Assembly: GCA_015486785.1 (NCBI GenBank)
Contig: WFQZ01000308.1
Coordinates: 1-6,754 of the forward strand
Reading direction: 5' to 3'
Source: Thermoflexales bacterium
Lineage (GTDB): Bacteria > Chloroflexota > Anaerolineae > B4-G1 > SLSP01
Length of the DNA stretch: 6,754 nt
Shown: piece after piece, positions 1 to 6,705 of the stretch
Numbering within the stretch: the stretch's first letter is position 1
How the letters are laid out: each line of letters starts with the position of its first letter
Position numbers and translations under genes: made by a program
Notes under the pieces: generated by a model
What the model saw: the letters and a program-made list of their open reading frames with translations, nothing else
The model's database searches: none
Told to the model about the DNA's origin: nothing

Positions 1-1959
1 GGCACACCCACCCGCCCCATCACCTTCACCTCCGTCAGCGGCGCGGCAGGCGGATGGTCGGGGCTGGTATTTCAAGGCGCGTCTGCCTCCGGCGATCTCC
101 GTTACGCCACCGTGCGCAACGGCGGCAACAGCAACAGCGTTCTGGGGAGCACCAAAGGCAGTGCGCTCACGCTGGATAACGTGGGCGGAGCGGTAACATT
201 GGAAAACTGCACCGTCCTTTCCGGCTCACACGCCAACCGCTACGACGCACTCCACATTGACGAAAGCCGCTTGACGCTCAGCCGGACCCTCGTCGCCGGA
301 AACGGCAGCCGCAGCACCGATTACGTACTCTACGCCGCCGGCAGCACCACCGCGCTCACGCTCACCGGCAACACCTTCCGCGATAACAACGGCTGGGTGA
401 TGCGCCTCGCCCCGGAACACCTGCACCGCGTCCACTGGCAGCACAACACCTTCACCGCCACCACGCCCTACGCCCTCATCGTGGGCGGGACAATCACCGG
501 CGACACCACCTTGCCCCTGCTGCCCCACCTGCGCGGCTACGAAACCTCCGGGCGCGTCACCGTGCGCCCCGGCGTCACCTTGACCGTCGCCCCCGGCGTG
601 GAGATGCGCGTGGAGCTGAGCACCGGCGGCTCATACCTCCACGTGCAAGGCCGCTTGATCGCCGTGGGCACGCCCACCGCCCCCATCACCTTCGCCTCCA
701 CCGCGCAGACCCCGAAAACGTGGGACGGCCTGTACTTTGACGGCCCCACCAGCAGCGGCCAATTAGCCTACGTCACCGTGCGAGACTCCGGGCACAGCGG
801 CAGCAGCTCCATCGTCCCCGCTCCGGCGGCGATCTACGTCAACAACACCGCGCGAGGCATCACCTTGCACCACGGGAAAATCCTTTCCAGCAGCAACAAT
901 GGGGTTTTGAACTTCGGGGCACTGTGGATAAACGACAGCCGCGCCGTCATCAGCACAACCACCTTCACCGCCAACGGCGATGACAGCGACGGCAACGACT
1001 ACGCCATGCGCGTCACCGGCCAGAGCACCGTCACCGTGCTTGATAGCACCTTCCGCCGCAACCGCGTCGCCGACGCCCTGCGAGGGAACGGGATCGTCAC
1101 CGTCAGCGGCTGCACCTTTGAAGACAACCTCGGCCCCGGCCTCAGACTCGCCCCACGCAACTGGGAACGCGCCTCCGCGCTCACCTTCATCAGCCAGACG
1201 GCGGAAATAGATGACGGCTCGCTCGCCGCCGACTTCACCCTGCCCGTCACCTGGGGCGTCACCGCCTACCGCCTGTTGGGACAAATGATCGTGCCCGCCG
1301 CCATCACGCTCACCCTGCCGCCCGCCACCGTGCTGCGCGGCTGTGCCCCCTTGGCCGAACTCGTGATCCAAGGGCACTTGCACGCCGTAGGCACCATCAC
1401 CGACCCGATCTTGCTCGACTCAGAAAGCGGCGGCCCCACCGAATGGGCCGGCCTGAACCTTGACGGCGGCACGGCCCTCCTGGATGAAGCCATCGTGCGC
1501 GGCGCGGGCAACGGCAACTCAGTCCGCCCCCGCGCCGGACTCTGGATTCACGACGGCGGCACGGCCATCGTGCGCCGCAGCGAGATCGTCACCAACAGCG
1601 CAAGCGGCCCCTCCGCCGGTATCCGCGTGCAGAGCGGCGGCCAAGCCGTCCTCAGCGATACGCTCATCGCCTACAACGGCGACGGCAGCGGCGATGACTT
1701 CGGCGCCTACGCCACCGGCGCGAGCAGCGCGATGACGCTGAGCCACGTCACCGTGCGCGGCAACCACGGCAGCGGCGTGGGCAGCGCGAGCAACGCGCAA
1801 CTCACCGTGCGCCACAGCAGCGTATGGGACAACGATCCCGCCCAAGCCGTCGCCGAGAGCCAAACGCCCCTGGACGCACGTTACACTTGGTGGGGCAGCA
1901 CCACCCCCACGGCCACCCTGTTCAGCGGCGCGGTGCTCACCCGCCCCTGGATTATCACC
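1..1959 (+). repeat. Three right-handed parallel beta-helix modules (protein-level repeats)
   Basis: A recurring block of the type GTPTxPITF, then W-x-G-L-x-F-x-G, then L-x-Y-x-TVR, begins at about 1, 667 and 1390, so the modules are about 222 and 241 residues apart. Between modules lies a linker with VTLTVAPGVEMR (about 565-609) or the diverged ITLTLPPATVLR (about 1300-1335), followed by a VQGRLIAVGT-like strand. This is the classic pattern of bacterial surface beta-helix proteins. Each module then runs through coils of roughly 22-24 residues with Asn/Asp/Gly turns. The third module closes with ARYTWWGS (about 1879-1902) and a PW pair (1945-1950), resembling the WWG-type ending common in this fold. 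The first module is incomplete at its N-terminal side because the window starts there. Possible roles are carbohydrate binding or adhesion; no lyase catalytic residues can be assigned by eye. Confidence 0.8.
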
Positions 1960-4900
1960 CGCACCTTCGCCCCCGGCTACTTCGCGCTCACAGACGATCC
2001 CCACGAGCCAAACGACACCCTCGCCCACGCCACCCCCATCACCATCAACACCGCCACGGCGGGATTGCTCGGCCCGGCAGGCGACCGCGACTTCTACCGC
2101 GTGGACGTAGCCCAATCGGGGCGGCTGCTCGCGGTAGCCGATGCGGCGGGATCGCTGCTCGCCCTGCGCCTCACGCTCACCGCCGACGACGGCAGCCAGC
2201 TCGCCACCGCCGACGGCCCGGTCGGCGGCGCGATCACCGTCACCGCCGACGTGGACGCGGGCCGCTACTACCTGACGCTGGAGGCCGCCGGAGATACCCC
2301 CAGCAGTCACCGCCCCTATCGGCTGACGATGCTGTTCGCCGACCCTCGGAGCGGCCTGGTCACCCAAACGCTGGCGCAACGCGGCTTCACCTACGACCTG
2401 GGGCGAGCCTCCATCCGCCTGGCCCCCGGCGCAAGCTGCACCGTCACCGGGCACATCTCCGCCGGGCTGACCGTCGCCGGCGGGTACGACCTGCGGGCCA
2501 GCTTGACCAACGCCCACGGGCAGCCGCAGGGCGAGGCGCGGGATTCGTTCTTCATCCACCCGCGCCCCTTCGCCGTGACCTTGAACAGTGACGCGCCCGC
2601 CTACCGCCCCGGCCAACTCGTCACCGTCACCGGCATCGTGCGCAACACCGACAGCCACGCCACCGCCCCCTTGAGCCTGACCCTTTCCCGCAACAGCAAG
2701 CCGTTCTACACCGCGCAGTTCACCTTGACCGGCGGCGGGACGCACGCCTATACCGCCGTCACCCGCGCCCCCCCCGCCACCACCGAATTCACCATCAGCG
2801 CGGCCTACAGCGGCACGCTGGTTGACGCCCGCTACCTCATCGTCTCCCCCCAACTCAGCCTCACGCTGGACGCGCCGCGCTCCGTCCTGCCCGGCGATTT
2901 CCAAGCGCACGTGCTGTTAGCCAACCCCGGCCAAGTGCCGCTCACCGCCACGCTGGATTTCTACGGGCAGCCCACCGCCCTGGTGACGCTCCCGCCGCAA
3001 GCGTCGCGCCGCTTCACCCGCACCCTCTCGCTCACGCACGAGGCAACGTTGTTGGTGCAACTGAGCGGCTCACTCAGCCGCACCCTCACCTCAACGATCC
3101 GCAGCCGGCCCTGGCCCACGTGTACCTGGCACGTTCCGCCCGCCGCCCACGCCGGAACGGTCGCCGTGCCCTACACGCTGACCAACGGCGGCACGACCCC
3201 GCTGGTCGTGGAAACGGACGCCGCCGCGCACCTCGTCCTGCCCGGCGGCACGACCTGGCACAGCACCATTCCCTACAGCCTGCCGCCCGGCCTCCGGGTG
3301 ATTAGCAGCAGCTTGCACGTCCGCGCCGCCCGCAACCCGGCCTACTTTGATCACCAACTCGCCGCCTCGTGGACGGCCACCCGCAGCGCAACGATCACCA
3401 TCCAGGCCGCGCACGCCGTGACGTTGACCGCACGGCACGCGCCCACCGTCACGCTCACGCTCACCAACACCGGCTGGCAAGCCCTCAGCGGCACGCTGCG
3501 CCTGTGCGCCCACCGCGCGGAGGCTTGCTTGGCCTTGACCCGCACCCTGATCAGCCTGCCGCCCGCCGCCACCGCCATTGTCTCGCTGCCGCTGACCTTG
3601 CTGCACGCCGCTCCCGGCCCTTACACCATCACCGCCGCCGCGCTGGACGCGCAAGGGCGCGAGTTGACCACGGCGCACACCAACGGGACGCACCCCACCG
3701 CCTCGCTCACCCTCATCCCGCCGACGGCCATACTCACCGCCGGGACCATCGCCCGCCTGCCGTTCCGGATCGTCAATCGCGGGGACGCCCCCGCGCCGGC
3801 CGATGCGGGCTTCTCGTTGCCGGAACTGCACCGCAGCCGCTGGCATCTCTGGATCGCCGAACACAGCACCCGCACCCTGACGGCCACCGTCGGCCTGCCC
3901 GCCGACCTGCCGCCGCAAACACTCGTCGGGCAAGTGACCCTTGACGGCACGGCTGCGGGGATCACCGTGCCGCTCCACGGCCTATCGCTCACCCTGCACG
4001 CCGCCACCCTGCGCCCCTGCGCCGCCGAGGGCGAACCGCTCACCGTCACCCTCTCGCTCGGCGGGGCGCAAGCCCCCGGATTGAGCGCGTTGCTGGCGTT
4101 CAACGGCCAAACGCAGCGGCAGCCAATCAGCCGCGCCCTCACCTTGCCGCTCACCGCCACGTTCACCGGCGACCGCCGCTACTTCTTCGCCGTCGGCGGG
4201 CCATCGGGGCGCATCCTCGCCCAGGGCACGCGCTACTTGCGCCGCTGTTACGATCCTTTCACCCTGCTCCTTGACCGCCAAACGTACCGCCCCGGCGAAA
4301 CGCTCCACCTCACGCCGCGCACCACCCTCACGCAAGGGGAAGTCCACGTGGGCGTCTTCGGGCAGCACATCACGCACGGCCTGAGCCAATTTGATGTCTC
4401 CGTGCCCCTCACCGCCGCCGGAGGCACGCACCAACTCACCTACACCATACGCCACAGCGGCACGCCCGCCGACGGGCAAATCCACGACGTGCCCTTCACG
4501 GTGCAACGTCCCTGGTTGCGGCTCAACGACGCCCGGCTGATCACCCACCCGACCGGCCCCGGCGACACCGCGCAAGCCGTGCTCACCGTCACGCTGGAGG
4601 AGGCCACCGCGCCCCAGGCCGTCACCGTGCAAGCCGTGCTCACCGTCACGCTGGAGGAGGCCACCGCGCCCCAGGCCGTCACCGTGCAAGCCTGGATCGT
4701 CGCCCCGGACGGCCATCACGGCCCGACCACCACCCGCAGCCTCACCTTTGCGCCCGGCGGCGAGCACAGATGCCCCCTCAGTGCCACGCTCGGCGACGCG
4801 CAAATGGGCTTCCATCAACTGGCCTACCGCCTGGGGGAATCGGCAGGCGATGCGCTGGGGTTTGACGTGGGCACGGCGACCTTGGAAGGCGTCGCCACGG

Positions 4901-5862
4901 ATCGCGCCGCCTACGCCACCGCTGCCGAGCCGGTCACCGCGATCTTGAACCTGTACGCCCCTTCCGCCGGAACGGTCGGCGCAAACTTGACGCTTGACGA
5001 CGGCACGCACACCTCGGCGATGCTATCGCTGGAGAGCGGCGCACAGACGCGCACCGTCGCCCTGCCCTGGCCGCTGACCGCCGGGCAGCGCACGCTCAGC
5101 GTGACGCTGCAAGCCGACGGCCTCACCGCCACCCGCGCCATCAGCTTTGCATACGGCGTGGCCCTGCCCGATCTGCGCCCCGGCACGCCCACGATGGGGC
5201 CGGGCACCGCGCAGACGCTCACGCTCCGCGCCGAGGTGGAAAATCGCGGCTTCAATCCTGCCGCAGGCGTGATCGCCTTCTACACGGGCACGGCCCTCAC
5301 CGGCACGCCGGTCGGCACCGCCACCCTCCCCGCGCTGCCGGGCGGAAGCAGCACCGAGATCAGCATCCCTTGGAATCCGGCCAACCGCGACCACCCGTAC
5401 ACCATCACCGTGATCGCCGATCCCGCCGACGCCGTGGCCGAGTTCGACGAGCGCAACAACCGCGCCCAAGCCGTGCTCCAACCCCCACGCTTCTACGTGC
5501 TGCTGTACCCTCCGTTGACGCTCCAAGCCGGAAAGACGGCCTACGGCTGGGTGCTGCCCATCAACCTGCACCGCACTCTTTCGCAGCCGGTGACGACCAC
5601 CGTCACCATCTACAACCCGCACGGGGAAACGGTGCTCACCTTCAGCACCACGCGCGTGCTCAGCCCCCACGGCGCAATCGTCTGGCCGGATAACTGGATC
5701 CAAATCGTCTGGCCCAGTCCACCCGATGCCCCCGTCGGCACGTATCAAGTGACCCAAGACTCGGTGGATATGTTCGGGGAATGGGATCACGACCAAGCCA
5801 CCTTCGCCATCCCCGCACCGGTCTACCTGCCGCTGCTGCTGCGTCGGCTGGATAGTAGATAG
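1..5862 (+). CDS. Giant modular secreted/surface protein, 5'-truncated by the window (beta-helix, PPC, beta-sandwich array, CARDB)
   Basis: The frame is open from base 1 and ends at TAG 5860-5862, giving 1953 visible codons. The first GTG (112) lies inside a beta-helix repeat and has no Shine-Dalgarno, so the true start is upstream. Visible order, numbering residues from base 1: three beta-helix modules (about 1-653), a PPC domain (about 665-780), a series of beta-sandwich segments (about 781-1720), CARDB (about 1722-1827), and a final beta-rich segment ending in YLPLLLRR plus five residues. The protein is rich in Thr, Ala and Leu with alternating TLTLT-type strands. It has few Cys and no transmembrane segment in the visible part. 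No catalytic motif is evident. Such architectures are usual for exported adhesin-like, carbohydrate-binding or cell-envelope proteins; export is inferred because the N-terminus is missing. Exact function is unknown. Codons strongly favour C or G in third position. Confidence 0.9.
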   Translation, partial: GTPTRPITFTSVSGAAGGWSGLVFQGASASGDLRYATVRNGGNSNSVLGSTKGSALTLDNVGGAVTLENCTVLSGSHANRYDALHIDESRLTLSRTLVAGNGSRSTDYVLYAAGSTTALTLTGNTFRDNNGWVMRLAPEHLHRVHWQHNTFTATTPYALIVGGTITGDTTLPLLPHLRGYETSGRVTVRPGVTLTVAPGVEMRVELSTGGSYLHVQGRLIAVGTPTAPITFASTAQTPKTWDGLYFDGPTSSGQLAYVTVRDSGHSGSSSIVPAPAAIYVNNTARGITLHHGKILSSSNNGVLNFGALWINDSRAVISTTTFTANGDDSDGNDYAMRVTGQSTVTVLDSTFRRNRVADALRGNGIVTVSGCTFEDNLGPGLRLAPRNWERASALTFISQTAEIDDGSLAADFTLPVTWGVTAYRLLGQMIVPAAITLTLPPATVLRGCAPLAELVIQGHLHAVGTITDPILLDSESGGPTEWAGLNLDGGTALLDEAIVRGAGNGNSVRPRAGLWIHDGGTAIVRRSEIVTNSASGPSAGIRVQSGGQAVLSDTLIAYNGDGSGDDFGAYATGASSAMTLSHVTVRGNHGSGVGSASNAQLTVRHSSVWDNDPAQAVAESQTPLDARYTWWGSTTPTATLFSGAVLTRPWIITRTFAPGYFALTDDPHEPNDTLAHATPITINTATAGLLGPAGDRDFYRVDVAQSGRLLAVADAAGSLLALRLTLTADDGSQLATADGPVGGAITVTADVDAGRYYLTLEAAGDTPSSHRPYRLTMLFADPRSGLVTQTLAQRGFTYDLGRASIRLAPGASCTVTGHISAGLTVAGGYDLRASLTNAHGQPQGEARDSFFIHPRPFAVTLNSDAPAYRPGQLVTVTGIVRNTDSHATAPLSLTLSRNSKPFYTAQFTLTGGGTHAYTAVTRAPPATTEFTISAAYSGTLVDARYLIVSPQLSLTLDAPRSVLPGDFQAHVLLANPGQVPLTATLDFYGQPTALVTLPPQASRRFTRTLSLTHEATLLVQLSGSLSRTLTSTIRSRPWPTCTWHVPPAAHAGTVAVPYTLTNGGTTPLVVETDAAAHLVLPGGTTWHSTIPYSLPPGLRVISSSLHVRAARNPAYFDHQLAASWTATRSATITIQAAHAVTLTARHAPTVTLTLTNTGWQALSGTLRLCAHRAEACLALTRTLISLPPAATAIVSLPLTLLHAAPGPYTITAAALDAQGRELTTAHTNGTHPTASLTLIPPTAILTAGTIARLPFRIVNRGDAPAPADAGFSLPELHRSRWHLWIAEHSTRTLTATVGLPADLPPQTLVGQVTLDGTAAGITVPLHGLSLTLHAATLRPCAAEGEPLTVTLSLGGAQAPGLSALLAFNGQTQRQPISRALTLPLTATFTGDRRYFFAVGGPSGRILAQGTRYLRRCYDPFTLLLDRQTYRPGETLHLTPRTTLTQGEVHVGVFGQHITHGLSQFDVSVPLTAAGGTHQLTYTIRHSGTPADGQIHDVPFTVQRPWLRLNDARLITHPTGPGDTAQAVLTVTLEEATAPQAVTVQAVLTVTLEEATAPQAVTVQAWIVAPDGHHGPTTTRSLTFAPGGEHRCPLSATLGDAQMGFHQLAYRLGESAGDALGFDVGTATLEGVATDRAAYATAAEPVTAILNLYAPSAGTVGANLTLDDGTHTSAMLSLESGAQTRTVALPWPLTAGQRTLSVTLQADGLTATRAISFAYGVALPDLRPGTPTMGPGTAQTLTLRAEVENRGFNPAAGVIAFYTGTALTGTPVGTATLPALPGGSSTEISIPWNPANRDHPYTITVIADPADAVAEFDERNNRAQAVLQPPRFYVLLYPPLTLQAGKTAYGWVLPINLHRTLSQPVTTTVTIYNPHGETVLTFSTTRVLSPHGAIVWPDNWIQIVWPSPPDAPVGTYQVTQDSVDMFGEWDHDQATFAIPAPVYLPLLLRRLDSR
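1993..2340 (+). other. PPC (bacterial pre-peptidase C-terminal) domain
   Basis: The segment opens with DDPHEPNDT, continues through an ATPI strand, reaches GDRDFYRVDV at about 2080-2109, and closes with AGRYYLTLEA followed by a YRLTM strand. EPND near the start, a G-D-x-D-x-Y/F centre and a G-x-YY-x-L end are the hallmarks of the PPC family (Pfam PF04151). These are small beta-sandwiches found beside secreted peptidases and other exported proteins and often implicated in binding. No peptidase domain is visible nearby in this protein, so here the domain sits between the beta-helix and the beta-sandwich array. Confidence 0.8.
2341..5163 (+). other. Array of beta-sandwich (Ig/macroglobulin/CARDB-like) segments
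   Basis: About 940 residues of alternating beta-strand sequence without helices or catalytic motifs. Several segments restart with a D-x-x-x-Y motif: DAPAYRPGQLV at about 2590, DRQTYRPGETL at about 4273, and the weaker DRAAYATAAEPV at about 4900. This resembles the opening strand of alpha-2-macroglobulin MG-type domains. Other segments carry TLTNTGW, VNRGDAPA or LLANPGQVP turns like those of CARDB/NEW3-type domains (about 2920, 3460, 3770). Segments seem about 85-100 residues long, suggesting around nine or ten domains. The borders and family names are my estimate from strand spacing; only the general beta-sandwich nature is well supported. The likely role is a long stalk or binding array outside the cell. 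Confidence 0.55.
4572..4692 (+). repeat. Perfect in-frame 57-bp tandem duplication
   Basis: The unit starting GTGCTCACCGTC at 4579 recurs exactly at 4636. With period 57, identity runs without a mismatch from 4572 to 4692, giving two full copies plus a 7-bp remainder. A 7-bp word, GCAAGCC, stands at 4572, 4629 and 4686, bordering the units. The encoded 19 residues, AVLTVTLEEATAPQAVTVQ, therefore occur twice in a row inside one beta-sandwich segment, adding about two beta-strands. Everything else repeated in this gene has diverged strongly, so this duplication must be recent, or else an assembly or sequencing error. Confidence 0.95.
5164..5481 (+). other. CARDB domain
   Basis: The segment opens with LPDLRPG, continues with LTLRAEVENRGFNPA, an AFYTG strand, then LPGGSSTEISIPW, and ends with VIADPADAVAEFDERNNRA. 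The order LPDL, V-x-N-x-G, FY-x-G, G-x-S-x-x-x-x-x-W, aDP-x-x-x-v-x-E-x-x-E-x-NN is characteristic of CARDB (Pfam PF07705), a cell-adhesion-related beta-sandwich domain common in exported bacterial and archaeal proteins. All signature positions are present, so the domain looks intact. It is followed by a further beta-rich segment of about 125 residues that I do not recognise. Confidence 0.88.
5824..5859 (+). other. C-terminal YLPLLLRR tail, Chloroflexota-type
   Basis: The protein ends PAPVYLPLLLRRLDSR. A short Pro-rich stretch followed by YLPL, a few aliphatic residues and basic residues at the extreme C-terminus is, from my knowledge of these genomes, a frequent ending of large secreted Chloroflexota proteins. 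The hydrophobic run is too short to span a membrane. Its function is not established as far as I know; a sorting or anchoring role is only a possibility. Confidence 0.5.
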
Positions 5863-5900
5863 GTTGCGGTGCAACCTGAGAAGTTGCGGCGCAACCTGAA
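5861..5900. repeat. Two tandem palindromic 20-mers in the intergenic spacer
   Basis: Copy 1 (5861-5880, AGGTTGCGGTGCAACCTGAG) and copy 2 (5881-5900, AAGTTGCGGCGCAACCTGAA) agree at 17 of 20 positions. Copy 1 folds as a 7-bp stem (AGGTTGC/GCAACCT) with a 3-nt loop. Copy 2 contains a 13-bp odd palindrome, GTTGCG-G-CGCAAC. The exact 20-bp period, about two helical turns, would place the two palindromes on the same DNA face, as in a tandem operator. No T-run follows on either strand, so it does not look like an intrinsic terminator. It could be an operator pair, an RNA hairpin element, or a copy of a dispersed intergenic repeat. The first bases overlap the stop codon of the upstream gene. Confidence 0.75.
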
Positions 5901-5901
5901 A

Positions 5902-5908
5902 AAAGGAG
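5902..5908 (+). promoter_or_regulatory. Ribosome binding site of the alpha/beta-hydrolase gene
   Basis: AAAGGAG lies five bases upstream of ATG 5914. It decides the start: an in-frame GTG at 5869 would add 15 residues encoded by the palindromic repeat and has no comparable Shine-Dalgarno. The last G of the site and the five following bases (5908-5913, GCAACT) are the exact reverse complement of AGTTGC at 5882-5887 in repeat copy 2. Confidence 0.85.
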
Positions 5909-5913
5909 CAACT

Positions 5914-6705
5914 ATGATCATCAAAAATCCGGACGGCAGCGAGACCTTCTATCAAGAAGCCGGAGACCCAACCCACGAGCCGCTGCTACTCTTGCACGGG
6001 CTGGGCGCAGACCACGAGATGTGGCATCCCCAGATTCGGGAATTCGCCGCCCACGGCTACTTCGTCCTGGCCCCGGACATGTTGGGGCACGGGCAATCGT
6101 CCAAAGTGCAAACGCTCAGCCTGCGGAATTGGGAGGAGCAAATCAACGCCCTGCTGGCTCATAAGGGACTGAAAAGCTGCACCCTCATCGGCGTGAGCAT
6201 GGGCGGGGTTATCGCGCAGTTTTACGCGATGCGCAACCCGCAGCAGGTCAACCGGTTGATCCTGGCGGATACCTTCGGCGAGCTAAAAACGAGAACGGAA
6301 AAAGCCTTGGGGCAAGCGCAGATCATCGGGCTGAGACTCTACAAACTCCTAGGCCCCGGCATGCTGGCGCGGGGCATGGCGATGACCTACAAAGCCCCCT
6401 TCGCCGCCCTGGCACGGGACTACTTCCGCCGCCAAAGTCGGCATGTGGATTTTGACCAACTGATCCTGGCTCGGAAGGCCATCAACCGCATAGACGCCAT
6501 CCACAAGATAGACGGAGAGCGCGTCCCCACCCTGGTCATGGTGGGCGACCAATTCGGGGACACATTCATCGCGGCCAATCGGAAAATAGCCGCCGGAATC
6601 AAAGGCGCGAAGTTCGTGGTGCTGCAAGAAGCGATGGACCCGTCGAACCTCGTCAACCCTCGAGCCTTCAACCGCGAGGTGCTCGCCTTCCTTAAAGCTC
6701 GGTAA
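5914..6705 (+). CDS. Alpha/beta-hydrolase-fold protein with degenerate catalytic triad
   Basis: 263 residues, the usual length for a single-domain alpha/beta hydrolase (Pfam Abhydrolase_1/6). The start ATG 5914 is fixed by AAAGGAG five bases upstream. Visible landmarks: the LLLLHGLG oxyanion-hole strand with H28-G29, PDMLGHGQS at 54-62, the nucleophile elbow GVSMGG with S95, LILADTFGE at 115-123, a helical cap at about 125-198, and the late strand PTLVMVGD at 205-212. The C-terminal block DPSNLVNPRAFN aligns with the family's usual GHxSNLExPxAFN but has D242 in place of the catalytic His. No His occurs after residue 197. The usual acid position after VG is F214, with D212 and D216 as possible substitutes. 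No signal peptide or membrane segment is seen, so it is probably cytoplasmic. Substrate unknown; it may be a non-canonical hydrolase or a non-enzymatic member. It follows the giant gene by 51 bp on the same strand but has visibly lower GC. Confidence 0.9.
   Translation: MIIKNPDGSETFYQEAGDPTHEPLLLLHGLGADHEMWHPQIREFAAHGYFVLAPDMLGHGQSSKVQTLSLRNWEEQINALLAHKGLKSCTLIGVSMGGVIAQFYAMRNPQQVNRLILADTFGELKTRTEKALGQAQIIGLRLYKLLGPGMLARGMAMTYKAPFAALARDYFRRQSRHVDFDQLILARKAINRIDAIHKIDGERVPTLVMVGDQFGDTFIAANRKIAAGIKGAKFVVLQEAMDPSNLVNPRAFNREVLAFLKAR

Noticed and set aside
112..114. GTG as the start of the giant protein
   Set aside because: The frame continues upstream to base 1 and encodes the expected first part of the beta-helix repeat (GTPTRPITF, then WSGLVFQG). 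The GTG is the Val of a conserved TVR strand and has no ribosome binding site.
1824..2591. Plus-strand open frame of 255 codons in another frame
   Set aside because: It is an Arg/His/Pro-rich shadow of the beta-helix and PPC coding region, with no Shine-Dalgarno and no recognisable domain.
1519..2910. Long open frame on the minus strand (463 codons), with others at 763-1383, 3091-3978, 3982-5010 and 5023-5976
   Set aside because: They are codon-aligned antisense to the giant gene. Its codons mostly end in C or G, so the antisense codons begin with G or C and stops are rare. The predicted products are monotonous Gly/Ala/Val/Arg-rich sequence with no domain pattern, whereas the plus frame has clear PPC and CARDB signatures.
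4266..4560. Complement-like alpha-2-macroglobulin protein, suggested by the D-x-x-x-YRPGE motif
   Set aside because: No thioester motif (CxEQ) or bait-region pattern is present in the visible protein. The motif supports only a similar beta-sandwich type.
5869..5871. GTG as the start of the hydrolase
   Set aside because: It would add 15 Lys/Arg-rich residues encoded by the palindromic repeat. ATG 5914 has AAAGGAG at ideal spacing and begins the normal first strand of the fold.
5861..5900. CRISPR array
   Set aside because: There are only two units, directly adjacent and without spacers.
5861..5904. Rho-independent terminator after the giant gene
   Set aside because: The stems are short and no T-run follows on the plus strand. 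On the minus strand the T-run precedes the hairpins instead of following them.
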